Shown: piece after piece, positions 14,447-23,868 of the stretch
How the letters are laid out: each line of letters starts with the position of its first letter
Position numbering within the stretch: position 1 is the stretch's first letter
Assembly: GCA_017616555.1 (NCBI GenBank)
Contig: JAFZXZ010000017.1
Coordinates: 1 to 64,000 of the forward strand
DNA length: 64,000 nucleotides
From: a bacterium
Lineage (GTDB): Bacteria > Auribacterota > UBA3054
Direction of reading: 5' to 3'
Program-made: the position numbers and the translations under genes
Notes under the pieces: model-generated
The model's input: the letters and a program-made list of their open reading frames with translations, nothing else
What the model was told of the DNA's origin: nothing
Databases searched by the model: none

Positions 14447-17185
14447 ATGATAGAAGTCCTGAAAACCTTACCTGCCCGCCGCCAAGTCATAAGAGACCTG
14501 GCCCTTGAACTTTTGTCCAGACACCGGACTGGCAGGCTTCTGGACCTCTCCTGTTACACTCTGCTACTTCCCGGAAAGCGCGCCGGCAGAAGGCTTCTGG
14601 AAATACTTTCTGAACTCTGCGCCAAAGAAAAGATCCTTTTCCTTCCGCCCAAAACCGAGACCGACATCTCCTTCCTGCGCTCGCTTGGCCGTGAGTTCGC
14701 CGGCAGCAAAATGGCCTCTCCCTTCGAGACCGCTGACATTTGGAGAAAAGTCCTAAGAGAAAACAGTGAGCTCCTGCCCGACATAATTACGACCATAGAA
14801 GAAGGCGGAATCATTCCTGACAACGTTTTCACTAGTTTGGGAGAAAGCCTGGCCAAACTTAAAAAGGAACTCTTCCTCAATAGAGTCGCTCTAAGCGACA
14901 TCATAGAAAAAGGCGAGCTCCCGACCGATGAGGAAGTCAAGCGCTATGAAGCTATCGGTAAGCTTTTCTCTGCTTACGAAACGAAGCTGGATGTTTACGA
15001 CCTCATGGACGAAACGAAAGCTTTGAAGTTCATTTTGGACTCTCCTCCGGGAGAAATTAAAAAGATCTATCTTTTTGCCTGCCGCGACAACATCCACTTC
15101 CTTCTGAAACTATTCCAAAGGGAAGACTACGACGTTAAGCTATTGCTTGTCGGAGACGCCGCCTGGTTCGACGAAACAGGCCTTCTGAAAAAGGACGCCT
15201 CTTTCCCTCCGACCAAGGCCCTGCTCTCCCCTAATACCAAGATCTTCCCCACGCCCCTAGAGGAAGCCGAGGAGATCTATCTCTCTCTGAAGAAGGAGAC
15301 CGAGGAAAGAACGCTCAGCCAATGCGACGTGACGATCGCTTCCCAGGACAGCGGCATCTGCTCCTTCCTAAGAGTCTTCGCCAAAGAAGACCTGACATTC
15401 CACGAAGCTTCCGGCAAATTATGGCACGAGACGGAGCCGGGACTTTTCTGTCAATCGCTGACAGAGCTCCTTTTGAATCCCAGCGCCAAGGCCTGCATAG
15501 AATTTCTGCGCCTGCCCTGCGTGGAAAGAGCCGCCGTAGCGGAAATTAAAACTTTCCATAACCTGGAGGAAGTTCTTCCCGTCTTCACCAAGATCCTGAC
15601 TGAACGTTTGGGCGAGCACCCAAAGAGCTGGATGTTCGAATCACACCCCAATCAGGATCCCCTTAAGCTCTTCCTCTTTCTAGAAGAGCTAGCGAAACCC
15701 TGGCGCCAAAAGCTGACTAAAAGCCAATGGCTGGAAGTTTGGAAGGGCACGCTCACAAAGTTAAAGGCCAGCCAATCTCCGGAAGACCAATCCGCTTGGC
15801 AGCAGACCGACGCGTTAGCGGAAACGCTCGCGGCCTCCAGGATCGAGGAGGAGGAAATAAGTGGCGATGTCTTCCTGAAACGCCTCGAAGCTCAGGCGAA
15901 AAAAACGCACGTGACCATCCAGACCGAAGCGGACGCCATCGACGTCACCGGCTGGCTGGAAGTCGTCCTTGACGATTCCCCCATTATTTTCCTTTGCGAC
16001 ATCAATGAAGGCATCCTTCCGAAGGTCAAAGCCTCCGACGTCTTCCTGCCCGACAAATTGAGAGCCAAACTAGGCATGAGCTGCGGCGAGGACATCATAA
16101 GAAGGGACCGCTACTATCTGAGGCTGCTCCTTGATAAGGACGCCAAGACATACCTCTTCGCCTGTCGCCAGTCCGTAGACGGCACCTACAGGACTCTGAG
16201 CCGCCTCCTCTGCGACGAGAGTGAAGATCCCGTTGACCGCGCAAAGTATGTCGAGGAGTTCTACGCCAAGGCCAAAAACGGATCGGCGAACCTCTACGCC
16301 TCGCTTTTCCTGCCGAAGTTTGAAGCCGGCTCGCTTCCCGATCCTCTTATAGAAACAATAAGGGCCAGCCTTTCCTCGATCAGCGCTTCAAACCTTAACG
16401 CCTTCAGGGAATGTCCCTTCAAATTTGCCCTGTGGCAGATCGGCGTGCAAAGCGACAGCCCGATCTTTCGGGAAATGGCTCCGAACATCTACGGGACGCT
16501 CGCCCATCACGTCATGCAAAAATTCGCCGAAGCCAAGATGGCGGGCTCGCTTCCTTCCAACGAAGAAAAAACGAACGCCTTTTTCGCCGAAACGATCCAA
16601 TCCCTTTGCAGAAAGTTTTTCGGATCCGCCCTTCCCCCGCTTGCCAACTTCCAGATAATGCAGCTTCGGGAAAAACTCACGCTTTTCTCCAAAGAGCACC
16701 TGGATTGGGAAAAGGAAGGCTGGGAAATAACAATGGCGGAAAAGAAGTTCGAAAAAGAAATTAAAGGCGTGAGACTGACGGGCAAACTCGACAGGCTCGA
16801 CCGCAATGCCGCGTCGCAGGATTCCATCTGCGTGATCGACTATAAAACGGGCGCGACGGCCAAAAGCGAAAAGGAAATGCAGGAAGATCTTCAGCTGCCG
16901 GCTTACCTTAAGCTGTTGGAAGACGTCTTTCCGCCTGAAGTTGAGCGCCGCTACGCCTTCGTAAATTTCAGCGCCGACAAGACTCAGGAAAAAGTATACG
17001 CGCCTCTCGCACTAATTGCTGACAGCGGAATCATAGAGGAAACGTTTGACCAAATTCTGCAAAGCGATTTCCACAACATCTTCCCTCATAAGAACTGCCA
17101 ATACTGCCCGTACAAAACGGTCTGTGAGCTGTCAGACAGGGAAAGGATCACAAAAGTCGAGGAGATAATAGGATGCCGCGAATAG
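14447..17185 (+). CDS. addB: AddB-like helicase/exonuclease subunit with Fe-S nuclease domain
   Basis: A 912-residue partner of AddA in the double-strand-break resection complex. No Walker A motif is visible at the N-terminus, only 'LLLPGKRAGRRLLEIL', so the helicase half is inactive, as in some AddB types. The C-terminal PD-(D/E)XK nuclease domain shows 'SASNLNAFRECPFKFAL', 'YGTLAHHVMQKF', 'GKLDRLDR', 'ICVIDYKTG' and 'EDLQLPAYL'. Cysteines near residue 656 (RECPF) and near 884, 887 and 893 (CxxCx5C) make the four-cysteine iron-sulphur staple of AddB nucleases. The gene overlaps addA by 13 bp. The leader is very short, directly behind an extended -10 promoter. Confidence 0.88.
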   Translation: MIEVLKTLPARRQVIRDLALELLSRHRTGRLLDLSCYTLLLPGKRAGRRLLEILSELCAKEKILFLPPKTETDISFLRSLGREFAGSKMASPFETADIWRKVLRENSELLPDIITTIEEGGIIPDNVFTSLGESLAKLKKELFLNRVALSDIIEKGELPTDEEVKRYEAIGKLFSAYETKLDVYDLMDETKALKFILDSPPGEIKKIYLFACRDNIHFLLKLFQREDYDVKLLLVGDAAWFDETGLLKKDASFPPTKALLSPNTKIFPTPLEEAEEIYLSLKKETEERTLSQCDVTIASQDSGICSFLRVFAKEDLTFHEASGKLWHETEPGLFCQSLTELLLNPSAKACIEFLRLPCVERAAVAEIKTFHNLEEVLPVFTKILTERLGEHPKSWMFESHPNQDPLKLFLFLEELAKPWRQKLTKSQWLEVWKGTLTKLKASQSPEDQSAWQQTDALAETLAASRIEEEEISGDVFLKRLEAQAKKTHVTIQTEADAIDVTGWLEVVLDDSPIIFLCDINEGILPKVKASDVFLPDKLRAKLGMSCGEDIIRRDRYYLRLLLDKDAKTYLFACRQSVDGTYRTLSRLLCDESEDPVDRAKYVEEFYAKAKNGSANLYASLFLPKFEAGSLPDPLIETIRASLSSISASNLNAFRECPFKFALWQIGVQSDSPIFREMAPNIYGTLAHHVMQKFAEAKMAGSLPSNEEKTNAFFAETIQSLCRKFFGSALPPLANFQIMQLREKLTLFSKEHLDWEKEGWEITMAEKKFEKEIKGVRLTGKLDRLDRNAASQDSICVIDYKTGATAKSEKEMQEDLQLPAYLKLLEDVFPPEVERRYAFVNFSADKTQEKVYAPLALIADSGIIEETFDQILQSDFHNIFPHKNCQYCPYKTVCELSDRERITKVEEIIGCRE

Positions 17186-20100
17186 AAAACACCGCCATTA
17201 TCGCCTCGGCAGGGACCGGAAAGACCTACCGCCTCGCCATGCGTTTCATCAAGCTTTTGAGCCTGGGAGCAAGGCCGAGCGAAATATTAACGCTTACCTT
17301 CACAAGGTCGGCCGCCGCGGAAATGCTGGAAAGGATCCTTAAAGTTTTGGCCAAGGCGGCCCAAAGCGACGAGGAAGCCCAAAAACTATTCAAGGACGCC
17401 GAGCTTGAAAAAGTCCCGTCGAAAGTTGACTGCGCGAAGTGGCTCTTTTCCATGCTCGACGAGCTTCCCAAACTGAAGATCTCGACCTACGACAGCTTTT
17501 TCAACGACATCCTGCGCTGCTTCGCCTTCGACATGGGGATGGACGCCGGCATAAACATTCTGGAAGGCACGCTTGAAAAACGCATTCGTGAAAAAGCGCT
17601 CGACGATCTTCTCCTGGATTACCGGGAGATCCAAAAAGTCAAGGAATTCTACGAAAACTTCTCCAGCCTCAACGAGCAGAGGGAGCTGAGAAGAGTCGGG
17701 CGCGACATTCTGGAGATTCTAGACGACTTCCAGAACAACAGTTTCCTTATCCCTGCAGAAGCCGTCGGCAACATAGCCTTCAGAAACGAAGACAAGCCGG
17801 ACCTTTCCTTCAAGCTGAAAACTATCGACGGCAAAAACTCCAGCGTGGCGGAAACGCTCACGCGCGATCTGGGATTGGCCTTCGCTTACAAAAAGAGCAT
17901 AACCGACAACAGTCAGGTCAAGAAGATTCTTGAAAACGAATCGATCGATTTCGCTGCTATCGCGGACCTGCAGCTGACCGACAGCAGCCTTGATCACCTG
18001 GAAAAATGCCTGACATACCTTGGATCCCGGGAACTGAAAAGAAAGATCAGCGAGACCAAGGCCGCTTACCAGCTCTCGGAAAAATATGAAAGCAAACTAT
18101 TGGAACGAAAATTCAGGGAAAACAGCTTCACCTTCAGCGACATCACCCAGACCGTTGGAAAGATAATCTCAAACCCCATCCTCGGGCTGGATATATATTT
18201 CCGTCTCGACTCCCGGATCAGGCACATTCTTATCGACGAATTCCAGGACACCAGCTGGACTCAGTGGGATATCATTAGTCCTTTGATCGACGAGATCTTG
18301 TCCGACACGGAGGAAAGAAGTCTCTTCGTCGTGGGCGATCTGAAGCAGGCCATCTACGGCTGGCGCGGCAGTTCTCCTGAGATTTTCAGACGTTTTCTCA
18401 AATACTACGAATCGGCCCTTAAGAAGCATCCGCTGTTCGAAAGCTACCGTTCTGCTCCGGAAGTCCTTGAACTGGTCAACTTGATCTTCTCCCTACCCTG
18501 CTATATAGATAGAGATAGAGATTGGAGAGATGCCGTTGAGTTCCAAGACCACGCTTCAGCAAAGGGCGAAAATGTCCCCAAAAAAGGCTACAGCCGACTC
18601 ACGTTAGTCAGCAGTGAAAAGAGGAGCGAAAACTACCTTTTCCCCGAAACTTTAAGGCTGATAAACGAGATCCAGCCGCACAAGCAAGGCCTGCAGGCCG
18701 CTGTGCTGGTCAGGACCAACGAGCAGGCGGAAAAGTTATTGTCCCTTATGACCGAGGAAAACATTCCCTGCACGAATTCCGCGGACGTCAAGATAATAGA
18801 CTTCCCAGAGACAAAGATCGTCTTGGCCTTCTTCAAGCTAATCGCCGATCCCGGGGATCTCGTTTCGCTCTTCCTGCTCATGAATTCGCCCCTCAGGGAA
18901 TTGTTCAAAAATGAAACTCCGGAGGAAACTCTCGCCTTCTGGCGCCGCCAGGTGATCCGCGACGGATACTCCAGCGTTGCGGCCCGTTTGGCCGAAAAAT
19001 GGAAAGAAGCCTCCGGGAACGAAGAAGGAAAAGATATCATAGCCAAACGTCTGTCCGACATCTCGCTTGCCGCTTCCTCTTATCCTGGCAGATCCCTTTC
19101 AGACATAGAAAATTTCATAAGCTTCATAGAGGAATACAAACGTCCGAGAGAAAAAGCTGATCCCGGCAAAGTGATCGTCACCACGATCCATGCCGCCAAG
19201 GGCCTGACTTTCGACATGGTGATATTGCCGCTGATCCAAAGCCAACTCGACGATATTTCCAAGGCGGACTATATAAAAACGGAGGAGCAGGAAGAGGAAG
19301 TTTTGTCCGCTCCCAAATGCACCGCCTTCATCAAAAAATGCAGCAAACTGGCCTACTTCGCTTCCGAACAATATGCAAAGATGGAAGATATGGCGAAGGA
19401 AAAACAATATATCGAGAACGCCAATCTGAATTATGTCGCGCTGACCAGGCCGTCAAAGGCTCTGTACGTGCTTTTCCCGGACGCCAAGAAGCCAGGCATC
19501 AGTCAGCTTCGCTACTATCTGAAAAAGCACGTTGAAGAAAGCGAAAATTCCACCGAAGCGTTCAAAGACTACGGCATCACTTACACCGACTTCGGCAGCG
19601 CCAATTGGTACAACGAGGAAGCTGAAAGCAAAAAGTCTGAAACCGAAGAAACGCTTTTGGAATTGACTCCTCCCGCTTTTGACAAAAAGGTCTCCCGCAG
19701 AAGGCAGACAGTTTCCCCTTCCAAGCTGGGAGAAACAGAAAGGGAGGAAGAGATCAGCGATGAGATCACGTTCGTAACTAAGGAAAGAGAAGAAGCCATG
19801 CGGCGCGGCAGCGCCATCCACGCCTATTGCGAGAGCATCCTCTGGCTGGGCGATGCGAGTTCAGTTCCCGCCGCTCCTGCCTCGGAGGCGGCTGTTGAAG
19901 CGAAGGCGGTGGTGGACGCTTACATCGCCAGGCATCCGGAGAATGTTTTCGTAAAGCCCAAGGAAGCGTGCGAGGTTCGGCGCGAGATGCCATTCATGGC
20001 GCTGATAGAAGGTAAGCTTGTGAAAGGCATTATGGACAGAGTGCATTTTTATCCGAGCGCGCAGGCTCCGGAAAGAATCGTCGTTTACGATTTCAAAACG

Positions 20101-20211
20101 GGGCATCCGCATGAGGAGAACCAAGTTCAGATAGACCTTTACGTGAAAGTGCTTCGGGATATCTACGGGATAGAGGATATCACGGGCGAACTTGTCTATC
20201 TGGAGATGTGA
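17173..20211 (+). CDS. addA: AddA-like ATP-dependent helicase/nuclease (UvrD superfamily)
   Basis: A 1012-residue helicase-nuclease. Helicase motifs appear in order: Walker A 'ASAGTGKT' (about residues 12-19), 'TLTFTRSAAAEML', Walker B 'LIDEFQDTSW' (about 354), 'VVGDLKQAIYGWRGSSPEIF', 'VTTIHAAKGLTFDMVILP' and 'NYVALTRPSKALYVLFP'. The C-terminal nuclease domain contains 'RGSAIHAYCESI', 'KGIMDRVHF' and 'VVYDFKTGHP'. With AddB it resects double-strand DNA ends for RecA loading. It begins inside the end of addB, as expected for a coupled complex, and ends at a bidirectional terminator. Confidence 0.9.
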   Translation: MPRIENTAIIASAGTGKTYRLAMRFIKLLSLGARPSEILTLTFTRSAAAEMLERILKVLAKAAQSDEEAQKLFKDAELEKVPSKVDCAKWLFSMLDELPKLKISTYDSFFNDILRCFAFDMGMDAGINILEGTLEKRIREKALDDLLLDYREIQKVKEFYENFSSLNEQRELRRVGRDILEILDDFQNNSFLIPAEAVGNIAFRNEDKPDLSFKLKTIDGKNSSVAETLTRDLGLAFAYKKSITDNSQVKKILENESIDFAAIADLQLTDSSLDHLEKCLTYLGSRELKRKISETKAAYQLSEKYESKLLERKFRENSFTFSDITQTVGKIISNPILGLDIYFRLDSRIRHILIDEFQDTSWTQWDIISPLIDEILSDTEERSLFVVGDLKQAIYGWRGSSPEIFRRFLKYYESALKKHPLFESYRSAPEVLELVNLIFSLPCYIDRDRDWRDAVEFQDHASAKGENVPKKGYSRLTLVSSEKRSENYLFPETLRLINEIQPHKQGLQAAVLVRTNEQAEKLLSLMTEENIPCTNSADVKIIDFPETKIVLAFFKLIADPGDLVSLFLLMNSPLRELFKNETPEETLAFWRRQVIRDGYSSVAARLAEKWKEASGNEEGKDIIAKRLSDISLAASSYPGRSLSDIENFISFIEEYKRPREKADPGKVIVTTIHAAKGLTFDMVILPLIQSQLDDISKADYIKTEEQEEEVLSAPKCTAFIKKCSKLAYFASEQYAKMEDMAKEKQYIENANLNYVALTRPSKALYVLFPDAKKPGISQLRYYLKKHVEESENSTEAFKDYGITYTDFGSANWYNEEAESKKSETEETLLELTPPAFDKKVSRRRQTVSPSKLGETEREEEISDEITFVTKEREEAMRRGSAIHAYCESILWLGDASSVPAAPASEAAVEAKAVVDAYIARHPENVFVKPKEACEVRREMPFMALIEGKLVKGIMDRVHFYPSAQAPERIVVYDFKTGHPHEENQVQIDLYVKVLRDIYGIEDITGELVYLEM

Positions 20212-20221
20212 TCAGGAAAAG

Positions 20222-20251
20222 AAAAAGGCGGGGAAAATTCCCCGCCTTTTT
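20222..20251. terminator. Bidirectional terminator between addA and a PEP-CTERM gene
   Basis: Stem GGCGGGGAA/TTCCCCGCC with a two-base centre is flanked by five A on the left and five T on the right, so it can stop transcription from both convergent genes. Confidence 0.85.
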
Positions 20252-20274
20252 GTTTCGGTTTTAGTTAGACCGGC

Positions 20275-22815
20275 TTATCTCTTGCGAAGGCCGAGAGCAA
20301 GAAGCGCCATGAGCGCCACGAGCGCGGCCGGTTCGGGAACGACGGAGACTTTGACGTTGTCAAAGGTCAAATTGGCGCCGTAGGCCCCGCAAATGCAGAA
20401 CAGGGTGACAGGCGTACCGGCGTCGTCGGTGATCAGTTCATCGGTCTCGAAAGTGTTATCGTCGATCGTGAATTCAGTCACCATGCCCAAAAGATAATCT
20501 ATGACGTAGGAAACATGCATCCATTCTCCTACGTATTCCGTTTCGCAGAACGTCATATCGTAATCTTTGGCCGTAGCATAGACGATAGGAACACCGTCAA
20601 CAGAAGTGGCGCGGAGCATCAGCTCTTTCGAGGGGCTGTATCTGCTGTTCTGCTTAAGATAGACTAGGGTTTCATCCATCCATTCGGGATCTTCGAAGAT
20701 GGCAGGCGGAACGAACACGTCCATTTCGAACTTCACCAGTTGGTTGGCCGGCACATTAAGATCATGATAGTAGCCGCCCCAGTTGCCGCCGTATTCCATA
20801 TAGAGGGACTGCTGATCGTTGGTGGAGCAGATGTAGGCGATGTTTTCTCCGCCGTTATCGTCCACCCATTGATCCTGGCCGGCAAAGGTGCCGAGCGTGA
20901 AGAAAGGTTCCTCAAAGTCGGCGAAATAATAGACGTTGCCGCAAACGAAGGAAGCTATGCTGGTGGCGCAGCCGGCTTCACCGGCGTCGATCCTGATCCT
21001 GGTGCGGTAGAAGTTGTCCTCCAGATCGGTCCTGTCGATATTGATTACCAGATCAACGGAGTTTGTCACAGTGCCGCTGGGGTTTGTGACCGTCAGGGCG
21101 TCGTCCAGGTCAAGGACTTCCGCGGTGTAGTCGAAGCTGCCAGCGCCGCCGTTCCTTATGGGAATGATGATGGTGTCGTCGGTGCCGAAGGATTCGTATT
21201 TAATGGTGATCAGTTCGGGATCAGCTTCCCTGGGCACTCTTTCGATTTTAAGGTTGTCAACCGCCACACGGCTGCCGTTGTCCTCGCCGTTCCAAGCGGA
21301 GTGGCCCCAGGAGTTGAAGAAGTTGCAGCCCTGGTTCATGAGCGGCCAATCGACGAAGTTGGTGACGTTCTCGCCGACAGCGAAGGAGAGAAGCTTCTGG
21401 CTTTGGAGATCCAGGACATATTCCACTTTGTTCCAAGTGTCGAAGGGAGAGAGCGGGAAATTCTTGACGCGCTTTTCCTGTTCGGAGCCATCCTTGTTGC
21501 TTCTCTTGATCATATACATACCGAGGCCGCCGTCATCGCCATAGGTGGGCATGAACTGGCCTTCGAATTTTTCGTTCTTGCCGTTGTCCTTCATCAAGAC
21601 GTAGGAGTCATCGCAGTGACTGTCGCTCGGCCAGTAGAGGTCGTAGCTGACTTTAATGATGAAGTTCTCGTACCAAGGCTTCGGCAGATACATGCTGCAG
21701 GCGTAACTGCCGCCGCAGCGGTGCATGAACATGCAGTTTCCGGCGCACTCGTAAGCGTTGGTGATGCTGACAGCACCGACATCCACCGTCCAGCCGCGCT
21801 GACCAACGATGTTGCCGGGCGTCATGTCGTCGAAGTTTTCTTCAAAGATGACGTTGCCGTTGGAGCACATGACGGAAACGACCTTGGTTCCGGCATCGCC
21901 AGCGTCAACGGTCATGGTGCCGCGGTAGAAACCTTCTTCCAGGCCTTCCGCAGCCTTCAGAGTCAGAGTGGCGGATTCGTTGAAGGAGCCGGAATTGGGC
22001 GTGACGCTCAGCCAATCGCCGGAAGTGGAGATGGAATAATCAATGGTGGTGGTATCGGGGCCGGCGTTGTAGATCGTGAATTCCACGCTTTCGGTATCAA
22101 GGGGGATGAGCGCGTCTTCAGCGCAGGCAAGCAGCGGATCGGCGGAACGGGGCGAATAAGAAACGTCCACGTAGTCATAGTAAGTTCCCTCGGCTCCGTC
22201 CAGGGAAGTGTGCTGCAGGGAAAGGCGCAGCCTGGAGGGCTGTTCGCAGCTGCCGCTGGGCAGAATGTTGCACTCCTGTTCCTCGCCGTTGCAGGTAACT
22301 TTCAAGACCTTTTGTTCAAACGGATCCCAAACGAAGGAGATCTCGTCGGGGGTGGTCGCGTCGGTGTAGAGGTTGGTGAAGTTGACGCCGGAGGGATAGC
22401 TTTCCAGCGTTCCGCTGCTGCGGTCGCCCTTCAGATAGAAGTAACGGTTGCTATTCTTATCATAGATGGCGAAAAGGTCAATGCTGCTGGCCATGATGAC
22501 CCTGGCGCTGACGGTGACCAGATTGGCCGCCGGATTGGGGGTAGTCAGGTCAACTGTCGGAGTCAGAACCATAACATATTCGTCGTGCCCTGTCGAAGAG
22601 GGCGAAAGGATCATGGCTTTGCCTTCAATATTGGGGGCGTTGTCCACGACCGTAGTGTTGCCGTTGTAGGTGCTGAAGATGTCCCAGCCTTCCTGATCAG
22701 CCATCTGCGTTCCCACTTCGTAAGACTCGAAATCTTCCCGATAGAGCGTATCTGACCAGGCCAGATTGGAGGCGACGAAGGCGAGGAGCGCCAAAAGAAT
22801 AAGGATTCGTTTCAT
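20275..22815 (-). CDS. PEP-CTERM sorting-domain protein, paralogue 4 of 4
   Basis: An 846-residue exported protein with a signal peptide (about 1-21) and a C-terminal PEP-CTERM signal: 'VPEPAALVALMALLALGLRKR' pattern of VPEP, hydrophobic helix and basic end. Three concanavalin/LamG-like modules each begin with an aromatic-acidic phrase ('YREDFESYEVGTQMADQEGW', 'IFEENFDDMTPGNIVGQRGW', 'YFADFEEPFF'). A BACON-like domain ('GDWLSVTPNSGSF') lies near 230-315 and a similar Ig-like spacer near 545-630. PEP-CTERM proteins are processed by an exosortase and released or anchored outside; the exosortase is not in the window. Ligand unknown, although such modules often bind carbohydrate. Confidence 0.85.
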   Translation of the reverse strand: MKRILILLALLAFVASNLAWSDTLYREDFESYEVGTQMADQEGWDIFSTYNGNTTVVDNAPNIEGKAMILSPSSTGHDEYVMVLTPTVDLTTPNPAANLVTVSARVIMASSIDLFAIYDKNSNRYFYLKGDRSSGTLESYPSGVNFTNLYTDATTPDEISFVWDPFEQKVLKVTCNGEEQECNILPSGSCEQPSRLRLSLQHTSLDGAEGTYYDYVDVSYSPRSADPLLACAEDALIPLDTESVEFTIYNAGPDTTTIDYSISTSGDWLSVTPNSGSFNESATLTLKAAEGLEEGFYRGTMTVDAGDAGTKVVSVMCSNGNVIFEENFDDMTPGNIVGQRGWTVDVGAVSITNAYECAGNCMFMHRCGGSYACSMYLPKPWYENFIIKVSYDLYWPSDSHCDDSYVLMKDNGKNEKFEGQFMPTYGDDGGLGMYMIKRSNKDGSEQEKRVKNFPLSPFDTWNKVEYVLDLQSQKLLSFAVGENVTNFVDWPLMNQGCNFFNSWGHSAWNGEDNGSRVAVDNLKIERVPREADPELITIKYESFGTDDTIIIPIRNGGAGSFDYTAEVLDLDDALTVTNPSGTVTNSVDLVINIDRTDLEDNFYRTRIRIDAGEAGCATSIASFVCGNVYYFADFEEPFFTLGTFAGQDQWVDDNGGENIAYICSTNDQQSLYMEYGGNWGGYYHDLNVPANQLVKFEMDVFVPPAIFEDPEWMDETLVYLKQNSRYSPSKELMLRATSVDGVPIVYATAKDYDMTFCETEYVGEWMHVSYVIDYLLGMVTEFTIDDNTFETDELITDDAGTPVTLFCICGAYGANLTFDNVKVSVVPEPAALVALMALLALGLRKR

Positions 22816-22880
22816 AATTCGTCCTGTGTTGGTTGTTAATTGATTTTCTATATTTTACTAAAAATCTCTTTGAGTTCCAT

Positions 22881-23798
22881 TTAATCGAACATGGCTTTCA
22901 GCGAACGGCCGCGCCAAGCTTGCGGGATCTTAAGCCCCAAAGCGTAGGCTAGTGTGGCGCTCAAATCGTACTGCATCGTCGGTTCGTCCAGAACATAGCC
23001 CTTGCGGATGTGTTTTCCGTAGAGGATAAGTGGTGTCTCAAGATGCAGCATCTTAAGTTCTCCATGACCTTTTTCCGAGCCTCCGTGGTCGGAGGAGAAC
23101 ACGAAGATCGTGTCGTCAAAGATGCCGGCATCCTTGCAGGCTTGCAGAATGATACCGACCATCCGGTCGGTCTCTTCCAGACTTTTGTAATAGCTTGGCG
23201 TATCCCAGCCCTCATTGTGACCCACTTCGTCCGGGTTGCCGATGTAGATCGTGAAGAAGGTTGGTTTCTTCTCCAGAATGTACTTCACGGCGACTTCCCT
23301 AATATATTTCTCCAGCGGGTTGTTTTCCGTATTGCGGTAAAGGTGATAATTGATAGCCTCCTCATCGATGAGCGGGCCGATGCCGTCCCAGTTATATACG
23401 CAGCCTGTTTCGGAGTCCGGGCGCTGTTGCCGAAGCAGCGTATAGATGGTCGGCGGCATTCCCCTGCCGTTGTCCAGGACAGGCGGGATCTCGGGTTTGG
23501 TGGAATTCCAATTCCCGTACCCGTGCTGTTCCGTCGGAAGACCATTGAAGATAGAGGCCCAGTTGATGGCCGAAGCCGACGGCATCACGGAGCGCTTTTC
23601 CAGGGTATAACTCCCCTCCTCCATCATCATCTTGAGATTCGGCATCCTTGAAAGCAGCGCCGGATCCTTAAAGGCGGGCGTCGATACGCCGTCCACGCCG
23701 ATGAAGATGACGTGTCCGGCCTTCGGCCGCGCTTCATCGCTGCAGGAGCAGCAGAGGACAAGCGCCGCCAAGGCGATCAGGAAGAATCTTTTCATCAT
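22881..23798 (-). CDS. Alkaline-phosphatase-superfamily lipoprotein (type I phosphodiesterase/sulfatase-like)
   Basis: A 305-residue lipoprotein whose N-terminus has a hydrophobic signal ending in a cysteine cluster ('LVLCCSC') suited to lipid attachment. The fold is that of the alkaline phosphatase superfamily: metal-binding Asp36 in 'FIGVDGV', a Ser/Thr-rich nucleophile region 'MPSASAINWASIFNG', 'GNPDEVGH' and 'SSDHGGSEKGHG' as the later metal ligands. At 305 residues it is short, close to nucleotide pyrophosphatase/phosphodiesterase-like members rather than true sulfatases, and no sulfatase Cys/Ser-x-Pro-x-Arg signature is seen. ATGs at 23798 and 23795 are equivalent. It stands between PEP-CTERM genes with its own promoter. 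Confidence 0.82.
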   Translation of the reverse strand: MMKRFFLIALAALVLCCSCSDEARPKAGHVIFIGVDGVSTPAFKDPALLSRMPNLKMMMEEGSYTLEKRSVMPSASAINWASIFNGLPTEQHGYGNWNSTKPEIPPVLDNGRGMPPTIYTLLRQQRPDSETGCVYNWDGIGPLIDEEAINYHLYRNTENNPLEKYIREVAVKYILEKKPTFFTIYIGNPDEVGHNEGWDTPSYYKSLEETDRMVGIILQACKDAGIFDDTIFVFSSDHGGSEKGHGELKMLHLETPLILYGKHIRKGYVLDEPTMQYDLSATLAYALGLKIPQAWRGRSLKAMFD

Positions 23799-23838
23799 CT
23801 TTTTACCGATACCGTAAGTAAGTTAATAGGTTTGTTAT

Positions 23839-23847
23839 ATTTTAACA
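23839..23847 (-). promoter_or_regulatory. Extended -10 promoter of the phosphodiesterase-like lipoprotein gene
   Basis: TGTTAAAAT on the minus strand lies in a 70-bp AT-rich gap and about 40 bp before the start. It overlaps a 7-bp inverted repeat (TTTGTTA/TAACAAA). Confidence 0.4.
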
Positions 23848-23868
23848 AAATCTATTTGCGCTGAAATC

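Noticed and set aside
20740-22755. 671-residue plus-strand ORF opposite a PEP-CTERM gene, and similar long ORFs opposite the paralogues (24109-25176, 27560-28531, 30798-32303)
   Set aside because: These appear opposite each paralogue at the same place, as expected from shared codon bias in repeats; the minus-strand proteins have signal peptides and sorting signals.
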